Below are positions 1 through 11,800 of a stretch of DNA of 64,000 nucleotides, in pieces (the stretch's first letter is position 1; each line of letters starts with the position of its first letter). Location of the stretch: positions 62,001 to 126,000 of the forward strand of contig JAKLIX010000006.1 in the NCBI GenBank assembly GCA_022709385.1. The letters are read 5' to 3'. The translations under genes were made by a program, and so were the position numbers. The notes under the pieces were generated by a model. That model saw only the letters and a list, made by a program, of their open reading frames with translations, searched no databases and had not been told where the DNA came from. Source of the DNA: Bacteroidota bacterium (GTDB taxonomy: Bacteria; Bacteroidota; Bacteroidia; Bacteroidales; CAIXZF01).

Positions 1-51
1 ATGAGGCTCCAGTTGCAGAAGCCGGATCACTTCATCTGCCTCAGATATCAT
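1..51 (-). CDS. N-terminal fragment of a cupin_5 (DUF985)-like protein, cut by the window edge
   Basis: Reading leftwards from an ATG at 51-49 gives 17 open codons, MISEADEVIRLLQLEPH, before the window ends. The LLxLEPH ending resembles the start of cupin_5/DUF985 proteins, where it is followed by a PEGG(Y/F) motif that would lie outside the window. The start overlaps the stop of the beta-barrel gene by 11 bases (ATGATATCTGA), a typical sign of translational coupling, so it is probably the last visible member of the same operon. Only 17 residues are available, so the family call is a recognition from a short motif and could be wrong. The in-frame coding potential and the overlap are seen directly. 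Confidence 0.5.
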   Translation of the reverse strand, partial: MISEADEVIRLLQLEPH

Positions 52-724
52 CTGTTTTTTTACGTTTCTTCGACGGCTTTTCGTTGAAGTAATATAAAAG
101 CCTGAATGATAATACGTTATTGTATTGTTTGCGGTCCCATGCACCCTGGTGAAAGTTATAGTAGTGCCTTTCCCGGATTTTCACGATGGAATAAGCATAA
201 CGGAAATTGAACTTCAGTTGCTGGTATATCCTGAATCTTACATCGACCAGGATATTCCAGTCGCTCCGATGATACGGACCGCTGAGGGTGGTGCTGTCCA
301 CACGGAAACCATGTTCATACTCCTTCACGTTGAACAGCCGGCCCCATGATACGCCTGTACCGAAAGTCATGGTCTCCTTATCCTCGTATAGCAGCAGCAG
401 GGGCACCTCCACGTAGTTGAGCAGGAGGCGGTAGGCTCCGTTTTTAGCCGAATCGGCATATTGTGCCCTCTGAATGGCCCCTTTCTGGTTGTAAATATTC
501 TCCAGGCCGATCATCCATCGCTTATTGATGGGAATGATGGCTGAGGCACCCAGGTTCAGTCCGAATTTATGATAACCGAAGACCTCGTCTCCGTCGACCT
601 GGGTGGCGTTGAATCCAGCGATGGCCACCCCCTTGATGGCTTGAGCGTGGAGGCGGACTGACATGCCGGTACACAGGAGTGAAATAACGCTAAGTAAGGT
701 GATTGTGTGGTGGCGGTACTTCAT
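41..724 (-). CDS. Outer-membrane beta-barrel protein (PorT-like fold), small
   Basis: Protein of 227 residues with a signal peptide (basic start, hydrophobic stretch, cleavage after about residue 28 at LHAQ). The mature part is made of alternating hydrophobic/polar strands with many aromatic residues, as in the OMP_b-brl_2 group that includes PorT. The C-terminal tail is strongly basic (KPSKKRKK) and probably periplasmic. I start it at the ATG at 724-722, which shares one base with the tex stop (TGATG). A TTG one codon upstream is possible but less likely. It lies between tex and the cupin-like gene in a tightly packed run. A specific function cannot be assigned. PorT-like proteins can act in T9SS assembly, but this one has no diagnostic residues that I can name. 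Confidence 0.75.
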   Translation of the reverse strand: MKYRHHTITLLSVISLLCTGMSVRLHAQAIKGVAIAGFNATQVDGDEVFGYHKFGLNLGASAIIPINKRWMIGLENIYNQKGAIQRAQYADSAKNGAYRLLLNYVEVPLLLLYEDKETMTFGTGVSWGRLFNVKEYEHGFRVDSTTLSGPYHRSDWNILVDVRFRIYQQLKFNFRYAYSIVKIRERHYYNFHQGAWDRKQYNNVLSFRLLYYFNEKPSKKRKKTDDI

Positions 725-2859
725 CAATTGGATTCTTGCACATCTTTTAACGACAGCTGGATGCGTTTTCTTGTATGGTCTACATCCAGCACCTTCACCA
801 TGAGCTTTTGGTTGATTTTCAACACATCGTTCGGATCTCTAACAAAAGTATTGGAAATCTGACTGATATGGATAAGTCCGTCCTGATGGACACCGATATC
901 GACAAAGGCACCGAAAGCCGTGATATTGGTAACGATACCGGGAAGGATCATCCCGGGTTTAAGGTCATGGATACTGTTGACATTCTTGTCGAACTCAAAA
1001 AAATCGAACTTTTTCCTGGGATCCCGTCCGGGTTTGGCCAGCTCGGAGAGGATATCGCGGATGGTAGGCAGGCCGAATGTTTCATCGGTAAATTCTTCCG
1101 GACGGATGCTGTTACGGAGGTTGTCGTCTGCGATCAGGTCAGGGATACCGCAGTTCAGCCGGTCTGCCATTTTTCTGACGATATAATACGATTCGGGGTG
1201 TACGGCGCTGGCATCCAGTGGGTTATCGCTTTCTCTGATCCTCAGGAAGCCTGCGGATTGTTCAAATGCCTTATCCCCGTATCGTTTGATGTCTTTCAGG
1301 GCTTCCCGCGACCTGAAAGGGCCGTATTGCTGGCGGTGTTCGATGATGTTTTTCGCAAGGGCAGGACCGATACCTGACACATAGGCCAGCAGTTGGGCGC
1401 TGGCTGTGTTCACCTCCACACCCACATGGTTCACGCAGCTGATCACCGTGTCTTCGAGAGAGGTTTGCAGCAGTTTCTGATCCACATCATGCTGGTATTG
1501 TCCCACCCCGATGGATTTCGGATCGATTTTCACCAGCTCTGCCAGGGGATCCTGCAGCCTTCTGCCGATGGAAACCGCACCCCTGACGGTGACGTCATAG
1601 TCGGGAAACTCTTCCCGGGCGACAGGAGATGCTGAATAAACGGAGGCACCGCTTTCGTTCACCATGACCGCCGTAATATCCCGGTCGAAGGGAATTTTCC
1701 GGATGAAATCTTCGGTCTCCCTTCCGGCCGTTCCGTTGCCGATGGCGATCACTTCTGTTTTATATGCACTGACCAGTTGCAGGATCTTTTTGATGGCTGC
1801 ATGGATTTCTCTCTGTGGCGGGTGGGGGAAGATGGTTTCGTTATGCAGCAGCTTCCCCTGGCGGTCGAGGCAGATGAGTTTGCAACCCGACTTGAAGCCG
1901 GGGTCAAGGGCCAGCACGTTCTTTTGTCCGAGAGGTGGCGCCATCAGCAATTGTCTCAGGTTTTCGGTGAAAACCCGGATGGCTTCCCTGTCGGCTTTTT
2001 CCTTCGCCCATTGTCTGGCTTCGGTTTCCATGGAGGGGGCCAGCAGGCGTTTGTAGCTGTCACGGATGGCTGTTTTCACTTGCCGGGCGGCTTCACCCTC
2101 ATTTTTAAGGAACAGCCTGTCCAGCATATCCAGGGCTTTTTCTTCCGGGGGACTGATGTCTATTTTCAGGAAACCTTCATTTTCTCCCCTGAACATGGCC
2201 AGCAGGCGGTGTGACGGAGCTTTCACAAGGGCTTCTGCAGAGGAGAAATAAATCTGATATTTTTCACCTTCTTCTTCTTTGTCTTTCACAACCCGTGAAC
2301 GGATGCTGCCTTCTCTCAGGAAGAGGTTTCTCATCCGGGCTCTGGCTGCCAGGCTTTCGCTGATCCATTCTGCAATGATGTCACGGGCGCCGGCAAGGGC
2401 TTCGTCAACGGTCAGGATACCGTGTTCCCTGTGAATGAACAGAAGCGCTTTTTGTCCCAGGTCAATCGGGTTTTGCGCCATGATCATTTTCGCAAGGGGT
2501 TCGAGTCCTTTTTCGCGGGCGATGCCGGCCCTTGTCTTTCGCTTCGGACGGAACGGAAGGTAAATATCTTCAAGTTCAGAAAGTGAAGTCACCCTGAGAA
2601 TGCTTTCCCGGAGTTCAGGGGTCAGTTTCCCTTGTTCTTCTATGGATTGCAGGATGCTGTCTCTCCTTTTTTCGAGTTCCCTCAGATAATTGTTTTTATC
2701 CCTGATCCTGGCAAGCTGCACTTCTTCCAGGCTGCCGGTCATTTCCTTTCTGTACCTGGCAATGAAAGGGATGGTGGCTCCCTGTTCAAACAGTTCCAGT
2801 ACTCTTTTAACCTGCCAGGTTTCAATGTTAAGTTCCTGGCTGATCAGGGCTGCAAACAT
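724..2859 (-). CDS. tex: Tex family RNA-binding transcription accessory protein
   Basis: Protein of 711 residues, the normal length for Tex. The N-terminal helical Tex domain has the typical TIPFIARYRKE and EDIYLPFRPKRKTR motifs within residues 1-115. A YqgF/RNase H-like domain follows (ALDPGFKSGCK near residue 320), then helix-hairpin-helix segments (YVSGIGPALAKNIIEHR near 490) and a C-terminal S1 RNA-binding domain (about 635-705, with FGAFVDIGVHQDGLIHIS). Tex is a cytoplasmic nucleic-acid-binding factor linked to transcription and, in some bacteria, to toxin or surface gene expression. The start codon lies one base after the stop of the 18.8-kb giant gene, so it is probably read on the same long transcript unless an internal promoter exists. 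It overlaps the following beta-barrel gene by one base. Confidence 0.95.
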   Translation of the reverse strand: MFAALISQELNIETWQVKRVLELFEQGATIPFIARYRKEMTGSLEEVQLARIRDKNNYLRELEKRRDSILQSIEEQGKLTPELRESILRVTSLSELEDIYLPFRPKRKTRAGIAREKGLEPLAKMIMAQNPIDLGQKALLFIHREHGILTVDEALAGARDIIAEWISESLAARARMRNLFLREGSIRSRVVKDKEEEGEKYQIYFSSAEALVKAPSHRLLAMFRGENEGFLKIDISPPEEKALDMLDRLFLKNEGEAARQVKTAIRDSYKRLLAPSMETEARQWAKEKADREAIRVFTENLRQLLMAPPLGQKNVLALDPGFKSGCKLICLDRQGKLLHNETIFPHPPQREIHAAIKKILQLVSAYKTEVIAIGNGTAGRETEDFIRKIPFDRDITAVMVNESGASVYSASPVAREEFPDYDVTVRGAVSIGRRLQDPLAELVKIDPKSIGVGQYQHDVDQKLLQTSLEDTVISCVNHVGVEVNTASAQLLAYVSGIGPALAKNIIEHRQQYGPFRSREALKDIKRYGDKAFEQSAGFLRIRESDNPLDASAVHPESYYIVRKMADRLNCGIPDLIADDNLRNSIRPEEFTDETFGLPTIRDILSELAKPGRDPRKKFDFFEFDKNVNSIHDLKPGMILPGIVTNITAFGAFVDIGVHQDGLIHISQISNTFVRDPNDVLKINQKLMVKVLDVDHTRKRIQLSLKDVQESN

Positions 2860-2860
2860 C

Positions 2861-5800
2861 TTATCGTATCAGCAGGATGGTTCCTTTTTTCATGCCTTCC
2901 CTTTCGCTGGCCAGGTTACCCTGCCCTTCCCAGGTCACTACGTACACGTATACACCCTGCGGACAATCCTTCCCGTCATAAGTACCGTCCCAGCTCTCAT
3001 TGATGTCGTCGGATTCAAAGATCACTTCACCCCAGCGGTTATAGATATAGATCTGGTAATGTTTGAGTTCTGTGGATGATTTGACCTGGAACACATCGTT
3101 CTGGTTATTGCCGTCGGGGATAAAGCTGTTGGGTATCCAAACCGAAGTGCAGATGTCGATCAGAACAGTATCGGATACCATGCAACCTTCATTGCTGACA
3201 TTGACCCAGTAAAGGCCTGGCTGGGTTACGAAGAAATACTGTCCGGTGCTGCCATTCTGCCATTGGTAGGATGCGCTGTCGTTGAAGCCGGCATTCAGGT
3301 AGAAGGGATTTCCAAGGCAGAGGTAAGCGCTGTCCCTGAGGGAGACCACAGGCGTAGGATGCACATAGATGGGCACGAATGTGTGACTTTCACAGCCGTA
3401 GGCGCTGATCCCCGTCACCTGGTAATTGGTGGTCTGTTTGGGGAAGGCATCGACCATAGACCCGACGATACTGGAAATACCGGAAGCCGGACTCCAGTAA
3501 TAGATACTGGCGCCGCTGGCATTGAGCCTGACGCTGGAATCGCGGCAGATGTGGGCATAGGGTGGTGTAATACTTACGACCGGAAGGGGGTGCACGGTAA
3601 CCACGACGTCATCGGTGTTTTCACAGCCAAAATCATCATAAGCGGTTACATAGTAGGTAGTGGTGATCACCGGCTTCACCCAGGTGGACGGGGTGGTGGC
3701 ATTGTTGCTCCAGAGATAGGAGAAACCACCGGTGGCGCTGAGCCTGGTGGAATCACCCACGCAGATGTCGGTGTCGGGGCCGGCATTGGCTGGAGGCAGC
3801 GGTCTGACAGTAACCCTGACGGTATCGGTTTTACTGCATCCGTTCGCTGTGACGATGACCGTATAGGTAGTACTGTTCACCGGCTTGGCGATGGGATCGG
3901 GGATATTTACGGCATTCAGGCCTGACGGAGGATTCCACAGATAAGCGGTACCGCCGCTGGCATTGAGCTGGGTCGAATCGCCAAGGCAGATCATTACGTT
4001 CGGACCGGCGTCTGCCAATGGCAACGGAGTGATGGTCAGTACCATCTGGTCGGTGGAATCACCGCAGAACAGGGTGGTGTTCACTGCGTTGAGCGACAGT
4101 GTCACACTGCCCAGGGTAGCATCTGCGGGTGAGGGGAAATAAACCGGGTTAAGGATGTGCGGATCGGAGAAAGTACCTGTTCCGGAGGTGGTCCAGGTAA
4201 CGGCATTGGCATTGACGGTGGATGACTGTGTCAAAGCATAGGTTTCCCCTGCACAGATGGTGTCGTTCGGGCCTGCATAGGCGACGGTTTGTTCGGAGAT
4301 GGTCAGGAAGAAGGAGTCGGTGAGGGAAGGACAGGGCGAATTGCCGTTGACGGTCAGTGTAAGGGTCACCCCGCCGTTCAGTTTGTCGTTGGGCCCAGGT
4401 GTGTAGTCCGGATGGAGGATGCTGTTATCGCTGAAATTACCGTCACCGCCGGTTGACCAGCTCACGGAAGCGTAGTTGGTGGCCTGTGACAGGTTGATGC
4501 TGAGCACATCGTTCATACAGATGATGGTATCAGGGCCTGCATTGATGGTGGGATAGGGTGTGACAACGATGGTAATCTGGCCTGTGACGGTGTTGAAACC
4601 GTCATTTACCGTAAGGGTGTAAGTGGTGGTGGTGGTGGGATAAGCCACAGGATTGGCAATGGTGTTATTGCTGAGTGTGGCAGCGGGTGCCCAGGTATAG
4701 GTATAAACCAGGTTACCGCCTTCAACTATTGCTTCCAGTTGTGTATTTGATCCGTTGCAGATGGTATCCGGATCGGCGGTGAGTGTGGTGATTTCGAGCG
4801 GACTGCCTGTTACGGTGATGATCACGGTATCGGGCAGGCTGATACAGGTGGTGGTGTTGTTGGTAACCACCAGGGAGTATGCCTGGGTGGCGGTGAGGTT
4901 GACGGTGGTGGGATTGGTGATGGTGTTCGAAGTGGACAGCATGGCGGCCGGCTGCCAGAGGTAGCCGCAATTGTTGCAACCGGTGGCTGATCCTGAGAGG
5001 TTGGTGTAGGTACCGTAGTTAATGGTCTGGTCCGGTCCGGCATTGGCTACTGGCAGGGGGTTGACGGTGACTGTGGTGGTGGCTGTGTTCTGGCAGTTGA
5101 AACTGTTGGTAGCTGTCACCGTGTAAACACCGGATGCTGCCGGCTGCGCATTCGTGATCGAAGGATTCTGTGCGTTGGAAGTGAAACTGTTAGGCCCGCT
5201 CCAGGAATAACTGGCCAGGCCGTTGGGTGCACAAGTCAGGTTTAGGGTGGCTCCGGCGCAGATGGGACTGTTGCTTCCGGCTACCGGACTGGGCAGGGGA
5301 TTTACGGTAACTGAGGTGGTGGTGGTGGCTGAACAGTTGTATTGGTTGGTGACCGTAACCGTGTAGATGCCGGTGGCTGCAAGGCTTGCATTGGTAATGC
5401 TCGGATTTTGCAACAGGGAACTGAAGGTGTTGGGTCCTGACCATGCGTAGGAGGTTCCTCCGCCGGAAGTGAGGTTGAGGGTTTGTCCGAAGCAAATGGG
5501 AGAGTCGCTTCCTGCACTCGGAACCGGTAGCGGATTGACAGTAATACTGACCGAAGGGTTATTTGTGGATGAACAATTGTAAACATCGGTCACTGTAAGG
5601 CTGTACGATCCGGAATGGGTGGTCTGCGCATTGGTGATGGAAGGATTTTGCAGGTTACTGGTGTAGGTATTGGGTCCTGACCAGGCGTAGGAATAGGGTC
5701 CGGTACCGCCGCTTTGCCCGCCGGTGAGCAGGATGCTTTGTCCGGCACAAATGGTGGTTGTGGTGGAACTCACACTGGCCACAGGTCTTGGTCTGACGGT

Positions 5801-8800
5801 GATGGTGACCTGAGCCGGGCTTGCTGAGGGGCAGTTGACGTCGCTCACCGTCAGGCTGTATACACCGCTGTTCACAACCTGGGCATTGGTGATCTGAGGA
5901 TCTTCACTGGTAGATGAGAATCCTGAAGGTCCGTTCCAAAGGTAGGTATACGGAGTCCCTGCACCGCCGCTGGCCCCGCCGTCGAACTGGATATTCCCGT
6001 TCTGGCATAATTCTGTTGGTGTGGCCGAAGCAGAGGCAACAGGTCTCGGGTGAACGGTCACAGTGACGCTGGCTGGAACAGCCGAGCTGCAGTTGTTGTT
6101 ATCTGTGACGGTGAGAGAATAGGTGCCGCCATTCACAACCTGCGCATTGGTGACGGATGGATTCTGCAAAGCGGATGTGAAGGAAGCCGGGCCGGACCAT
6201 GTCCAGCTTGTAATACTGCCGCCGCCTCCGGTGAAGCCGCCCGTGAAATTAATGGTACCATTGGCGCAAAGGGTCGTGGGACTGGCGGATGCCGTGGCCG
6301 TCGGTCTCGGATTTACCGTAACCGTAAAACTGGCATTGTTGGTGGAAAAACAGCCATGACTGTCCTGCACCACCAGGGAGTAAGTTCCGGTGTTTGCCGT
6401 GGTGGCGTTCAGAATGAAAGGGTTCTGGTTGGTGCTGGAAAAGGATGATGGCCCCGTCCATGCATATTGATAACCCGTTCCGCTGCCTCCGCTGGCGGCT
6501 CCCGTCATCAGGATCGTTTCATTCTCGCAAATGACCGGAGTACTGGTGTTGGCAGTTGCCGTCGGCAGGCTGAAAATTACAATGCTGGTGGCAATAGAGT
6601 CGGAACAGCCGTTCAGGTCGGTGACGGTCACTTTGTACAGGCCGGTGGCCGCAAGGGTCACATTGGGAATGGACGGGTTCTGAATGGTTTGATTGAATCC
6701 GTTGGGGCCGGACCATTGGTATGCGTTGCCGCCTCCTGATGTGAGATTCAGGGTTTCTCCCATACAGAGGGGGGCATTGCTGCCGATGGTCGGGATCGGA
6801 AGAGGATTGACCGTGATCAGGGTGGAATCGATCACCGTGTTGAAACCGTCGTAAACAGTGACATAGTACCAGGTCGATACCAGCGGGCTGACTACCGGAC
6901 TTTGATCGCTTGAGGTGAATCCGGGAGGTACGGAGGCCCAGTTGAAGGTATAGTTCAGGGAACCTCCCGTAACGGTGGTGTTCAGTATCGATTCATGTCC
7001 GTAACAGATCACATCCGGGTCGGGGATGATGGTATCCCAGAGCGGGGTTCCGGAAAGGTAAACAATCACGGTGTCCGAAATGGAGATGCATCGTGAACCA
7101 TCGTCAGTGACGGTGAGCACATAGGTAGTGGTTGCATAGAGATTGGTAGTTCCCGGGTCGGCAATACTGGTGTTGAGCAGGTATAAGGCAGGAGACCATG
7201 CAAAAAGGTAGGGACCGGGACTTCCGGAGGCACTGCCTGAAAGGGTGGTGCTGGTACCGTATGGGATCGTCTGGTCTGGGCCGGCATTGGCAAGGGGTCT
7301 TGGATTGATGGTGATGGTGAATGTTTCGACCTGACCTGGACAGTCCGTACCTCCGAAGGAGAATGTCGGCGTCACGGTAAATGTTACCACCATTGGCGTA
7401 GCACCGCCATTGATGGCGGTGAATGCAGGAATATTCCCGGTACCGCTCACAGGCAGTCCGATGCCCGGGCTGTTGTGAGCCCATTGGTAGGTGGTGATTC
7501 CCCCGGTGTTGATGGTGGTAAAGGAGATGGCGTTTGTCGGGGTGTTGTGGCAGAGTTCCTGGTCAGGAACAATGTCCACCTGGCCGGTCGGGTTGACAGT
7601 GATGGTAAACGACTGCGAAGGACCGGGACAGGCGTTGGCTGCATTGGTAAAGGTGGGTGTGACAATGATGGTGCCGCTGATAGGAGAGTTGCCGGTATTG
7701 GTGGCGGTAAAGGAGATATCTCCGTTACCTGTGGCAGCAAGACCGATGGCTGTATTGTCATTGGTCCAGGCATAGGTGGTGGTGCCGGCGGTGTTGTTGG
7801 TGGTGAAAGTCACCATCGTCAGGTCTGTGTTGCATTTGACCTGGTCTGAAGGCTGGTTTACCTGGGCGGTGGGGTTCACGGTGATGGTGAAACTCTGGGC
7901 GGGTCCCGTACATGAAGTTCCTCCGTAGGTGAAAGTGGGAGTGACGGTGATGATGCCGCTGATGGGGGCATTGCCGGTATTGGTGGCGGTGAAGGAGATA
8001 TCTCCGCTTCCTGCGGCGGCCAGTCCGATGGCGGTATTATCATTGCTCCAGGCATAGGTGGTCACGCCCACGGTATTCTGAGTGGTGAACAGTACATCGG
8101 TCTGGTCCTGGTTGCACCTGACCTGGTCGGCGGGCTGGTCGACCTGAGCAGTGGGGTTCACGGTGACGGTGAAGCTCTGTGCAGGTCCCGTACATGAAGT
8201 TCCTCCGTAAGTGAAGGTAGGCGTCACGGTGATGGTTCCGCTGATAGGGGCGGTACCGGTATTGGTGGCGGTAAAGGAGATATCCCCGTTGCCGCTTGCA
8301 GCCAGTCCGATGGCTGTATTGTCATTGCTCCAGGCAAAGGTGGTCACCCCTCCGCTGTGGGTGGTGGTGAAAGTTACGGTAGTCAAATCTGTATTGCATT
8401 TCACCTGATCGGCGGGCTGGTCTACCTGTCCGGTGGGGTTCACAGCGATGGTGAAGCTCTGTGCCGGTCCCGTACACGAAGTTCCTCCGAAAGTGAAGGT
8501 GGGCGTCACGGTAATGAGGCCACTGATGGGGGCGGTTCCGGTATTGGTGGCGGTGAAGGAGATATCCCCGCTGCCTGTGGCAGCCAGTCCGATGGCGGTA
8601 TTGTCATTGCTCCAGGCATAGGTGGTGACACCAAGGGTGTTGTTGGTGGTGAAAATCACCGAAGTCATGTCTGTATTACATTTCACCTGGTCGGCGGGCG
8701 GATTGACCTGTCCGGTGGGGTTCACGGTGATGGTGAAGCTTTGGGCGGGTCCCGTGCAGGAGGTCCCTCCGTAAGTGAAAGTGGGAGTCACGGTGATGGT

Positions 8801-11800
8801 TCCGATGATAGGGGCAGTGCCTGTATTGGTTGCGGTGAAGGAGATATCCCCGCTGCCGGTGGCAGCCAGTCCGATGGTGGTATTGTCATTGCTCCAGGCA
8901 AAGGTGGTGATGCCAACAGTGTTGTTTGTGGTGAAAGTCACCGTAGTCAGGTCTGTATTGCATTTCACCTGGTCGGCGGGCTGGTCGACCTGTCCGGTGG
9001 GGTTTACGGTGATGGTGAAGCTCTGGGAAGGTCCGGTACAGGAGGTTCCTCCATAGGTAAAAGTGGGAGTCACGATGATAGTTCCCGTGATCGGGGCAGT
9101 GCCGGTATTGGCAGCGGTAAAGGAGATATCCCCGCTGCCGCTGGCAGCCAGTCCGATGGCGGTATTGTCATTGCTCCAGTCAAAGGTGGTGATGCCAACA
9201 GTGTTGTTTGTGATGAAATTTACCGTAGTCAGGTCTGTATTGCATTTCACCTGGTCGGCAGGCTGGTCGACCTGTCCTGTGGGGTTCACGGTGATGGTAA
9301 AGCTCTGGGCCGGCCCCGTACAGGAGGTTCCTCCGTAAGTGAAAGTCGGAGTCACGGTGATGAGGCCGCTGATCGGGGCGGTTCCGGTATTGGTGGCGGT
9401 GAAGGAGATATCCCCGCTTCCGTTGGCCGCCAGTCCGATGGCGGGATTGTCATTGCTCCAGGCATAGGTAGTGATGCCAACAGTGTTGTTTGTGGTGAAA
9501 GTCACCGAAGTCAGGTCTGTATTGCATTTCACCTGGTCGGCGGGCAAGTCGACCTGTCCGGTGGGATTCACGGTGATGGTGAAGCTCTGGGCCGGTCCCG
9601 TGCAGGAGGTTCCTCCGTAAGTGAAAGTGGGAGTCACGGTGATGAGGCCGCTGATGGGGGCGGTTCCGGTGTTGGTGGCGGTGAAGGAGATATCCCCGTT
9701 GCCGCTGGCAGCAAGCCCGATGGCGATATTGTCATTGCTCCAGGCATAGGTGGTCACTCCCACAGTGTGGGTGGTAGTGAAGGTCACGGAAGTCAGGTCT
9801 GTATTGCATTTCACCTGGTCGGCGGGCGGATTCACCTGTCCGGTGGGGTTCACGGTGATGGTAAAGCTTTGGGCCGGTCCCGTACAGGAAGTTCCTCCGT
9901 AAGTGAAAGTGGGAGTCACGGTGATGAGGCCGCTGATGGGAGTGGTGCCGGTATTGGTGGCGGTGAAGGAGATATCCCCGTTGCCGCTTGCAGCCAGTCC
10001 GATGGGGGTATTGTCATTGCTCCAGGCATAGGTGGTCACTCCCACTGTGTGGGTGGTGGTGAAGGTCACGAAAGTCAGGTCAGTATTGCATTTCACCTGG
10101 TCGGCGGGTTGATCCACCTGTCCGGTGGGATTCACGGTGATGGTGAAGCTCTGGGTAGGTCCCGTACAGGATGTCCCTCCGTATGTGAAGGTTGGAGTTA
10201 CAGTAATGATGCCGCTGATGGGGGCGGTTCCGGCATTGGTGGCGGTGAAGGTGATATCCCCGTTTCCGCTGGCAGCCAGCCCGATGGCGGTATTGTCATT
10301 GCTCCAGGCATAGGTGGTCACTCCCACTGTGTGGGTGGTGGTGAAAGTTACGGTAGTCAGGTCTGTATTGCATTTCACCTGGTCGGCGGGTTGGTCGACC
10401 TGAGCAGTGGGGTTCACGGTGATGGTGAAACTCTGGACGGGTCCCGTGCAGGAGGTTCCTCCGTAAGTGAAAGTGGGAGTCACAATGATGGTTCCCGTGA
10501 TGGGGGCGGTACCGGTATTGGTAGCGGTGAAGGAGATATCTCCGTTGCCGCTGGCAGCCAGTCCGATGGCGGTATTGTCATTGCTCCAGGCATAGGTGGT
10601 GATGCCAAGGGTGTTGTTTGTGCCGAAAGTCACAGAGGTCAGGTCTGTATTGCATTTCACCTGGTCGGAGGGCGGATTGACCTGTCCGGTGGGGTTCACT
10701 GTAATGGTGTAGGAGATGGTTGAACCCGTGCAAGTGACGCCGGAGAAGGTGTAAGCCGGGGTGATGGAGATGGTGGCTGAAACCGGTGCGGTACCGGCGT
10801 TGGTGGCGGTGAATGCCGGAATATCGCCGACTCCGCCTGCAGCCAGCCCGATGGCGGGATTGGAGTTGGTCCAGGTGTAAACGCTGCCTGCAACCGGACC
10901 TGTAACTGGTGTCAGGGAAACAGGATCTGCATTACAGTGAACCTGGTCGGCAATGAAATCCACGGCAGGTGTAGGCATCACGGTGACAGTGAAGGTTTTG
11001 GAATTACCTGTACATCCGTTGGCATGGGGTGTGACGGTGATGGTTGCCACCACATTGGCAGAACCGCCATTCATGGCGGCTACGGATAAGATGTTCCCCG
11101 TCCCGCCGGCCGGAATACCGATGGAAGGTGTATTGTTGGTCCAGGTGAATGTCGTTCCGGGTACCGGACCTGAAAAGGCGATCACGGGCGTATTGTCCCC
11201 GTTACAGATCACCACTGCAGGGATGTCATCCACGGTGGGTTTGGGGAAGATGAACACATCGGTAGTGGCCGTATCGCGGCATCCGTTCAGGTCGGTGACC
11301 ACCACGGTGTAAGTGGTATTATAGTTACCGGCCAGGGAAGCCACTGCGATTATGGGATTGGGTTCATCAGCGCCCGTCCATCCGTTGGGTGCGTTCCAGG
11401 CATAGGAGAAGGCGGGGGTGCCTCCCGTGACTGAGGTAATCAGGTTGATGACCGTACTGTCGCAGATGGGAGTATTGGATGATGCGGATATCTCGGGTTT
11501 GGGATTGACGGTGACAAAGACGGAATCCATGACGGTGTTGAAACCGTCATCGATGGTGATGATATACCAGGCACTTTGTTGGGGGAAGGTGACGGTGTTA
11601 TCTGTACCGGCTGAGAATCCAACAGGGTTGGATGTCCAGGTGTAGGTATAAAGTCCGGTACCTCCGGCTCCAAGGGCAGAGAGGGTTGTAGAGTCTCCAA
11701 AGCAGATCACCGGAGGATCGGCAGAGGCGATCACGCCGAGGGGCCCTCCCTGGACGATAATGGTGACATTGTCGGGCAGGCTGGAACAGCCGGTGGTCAG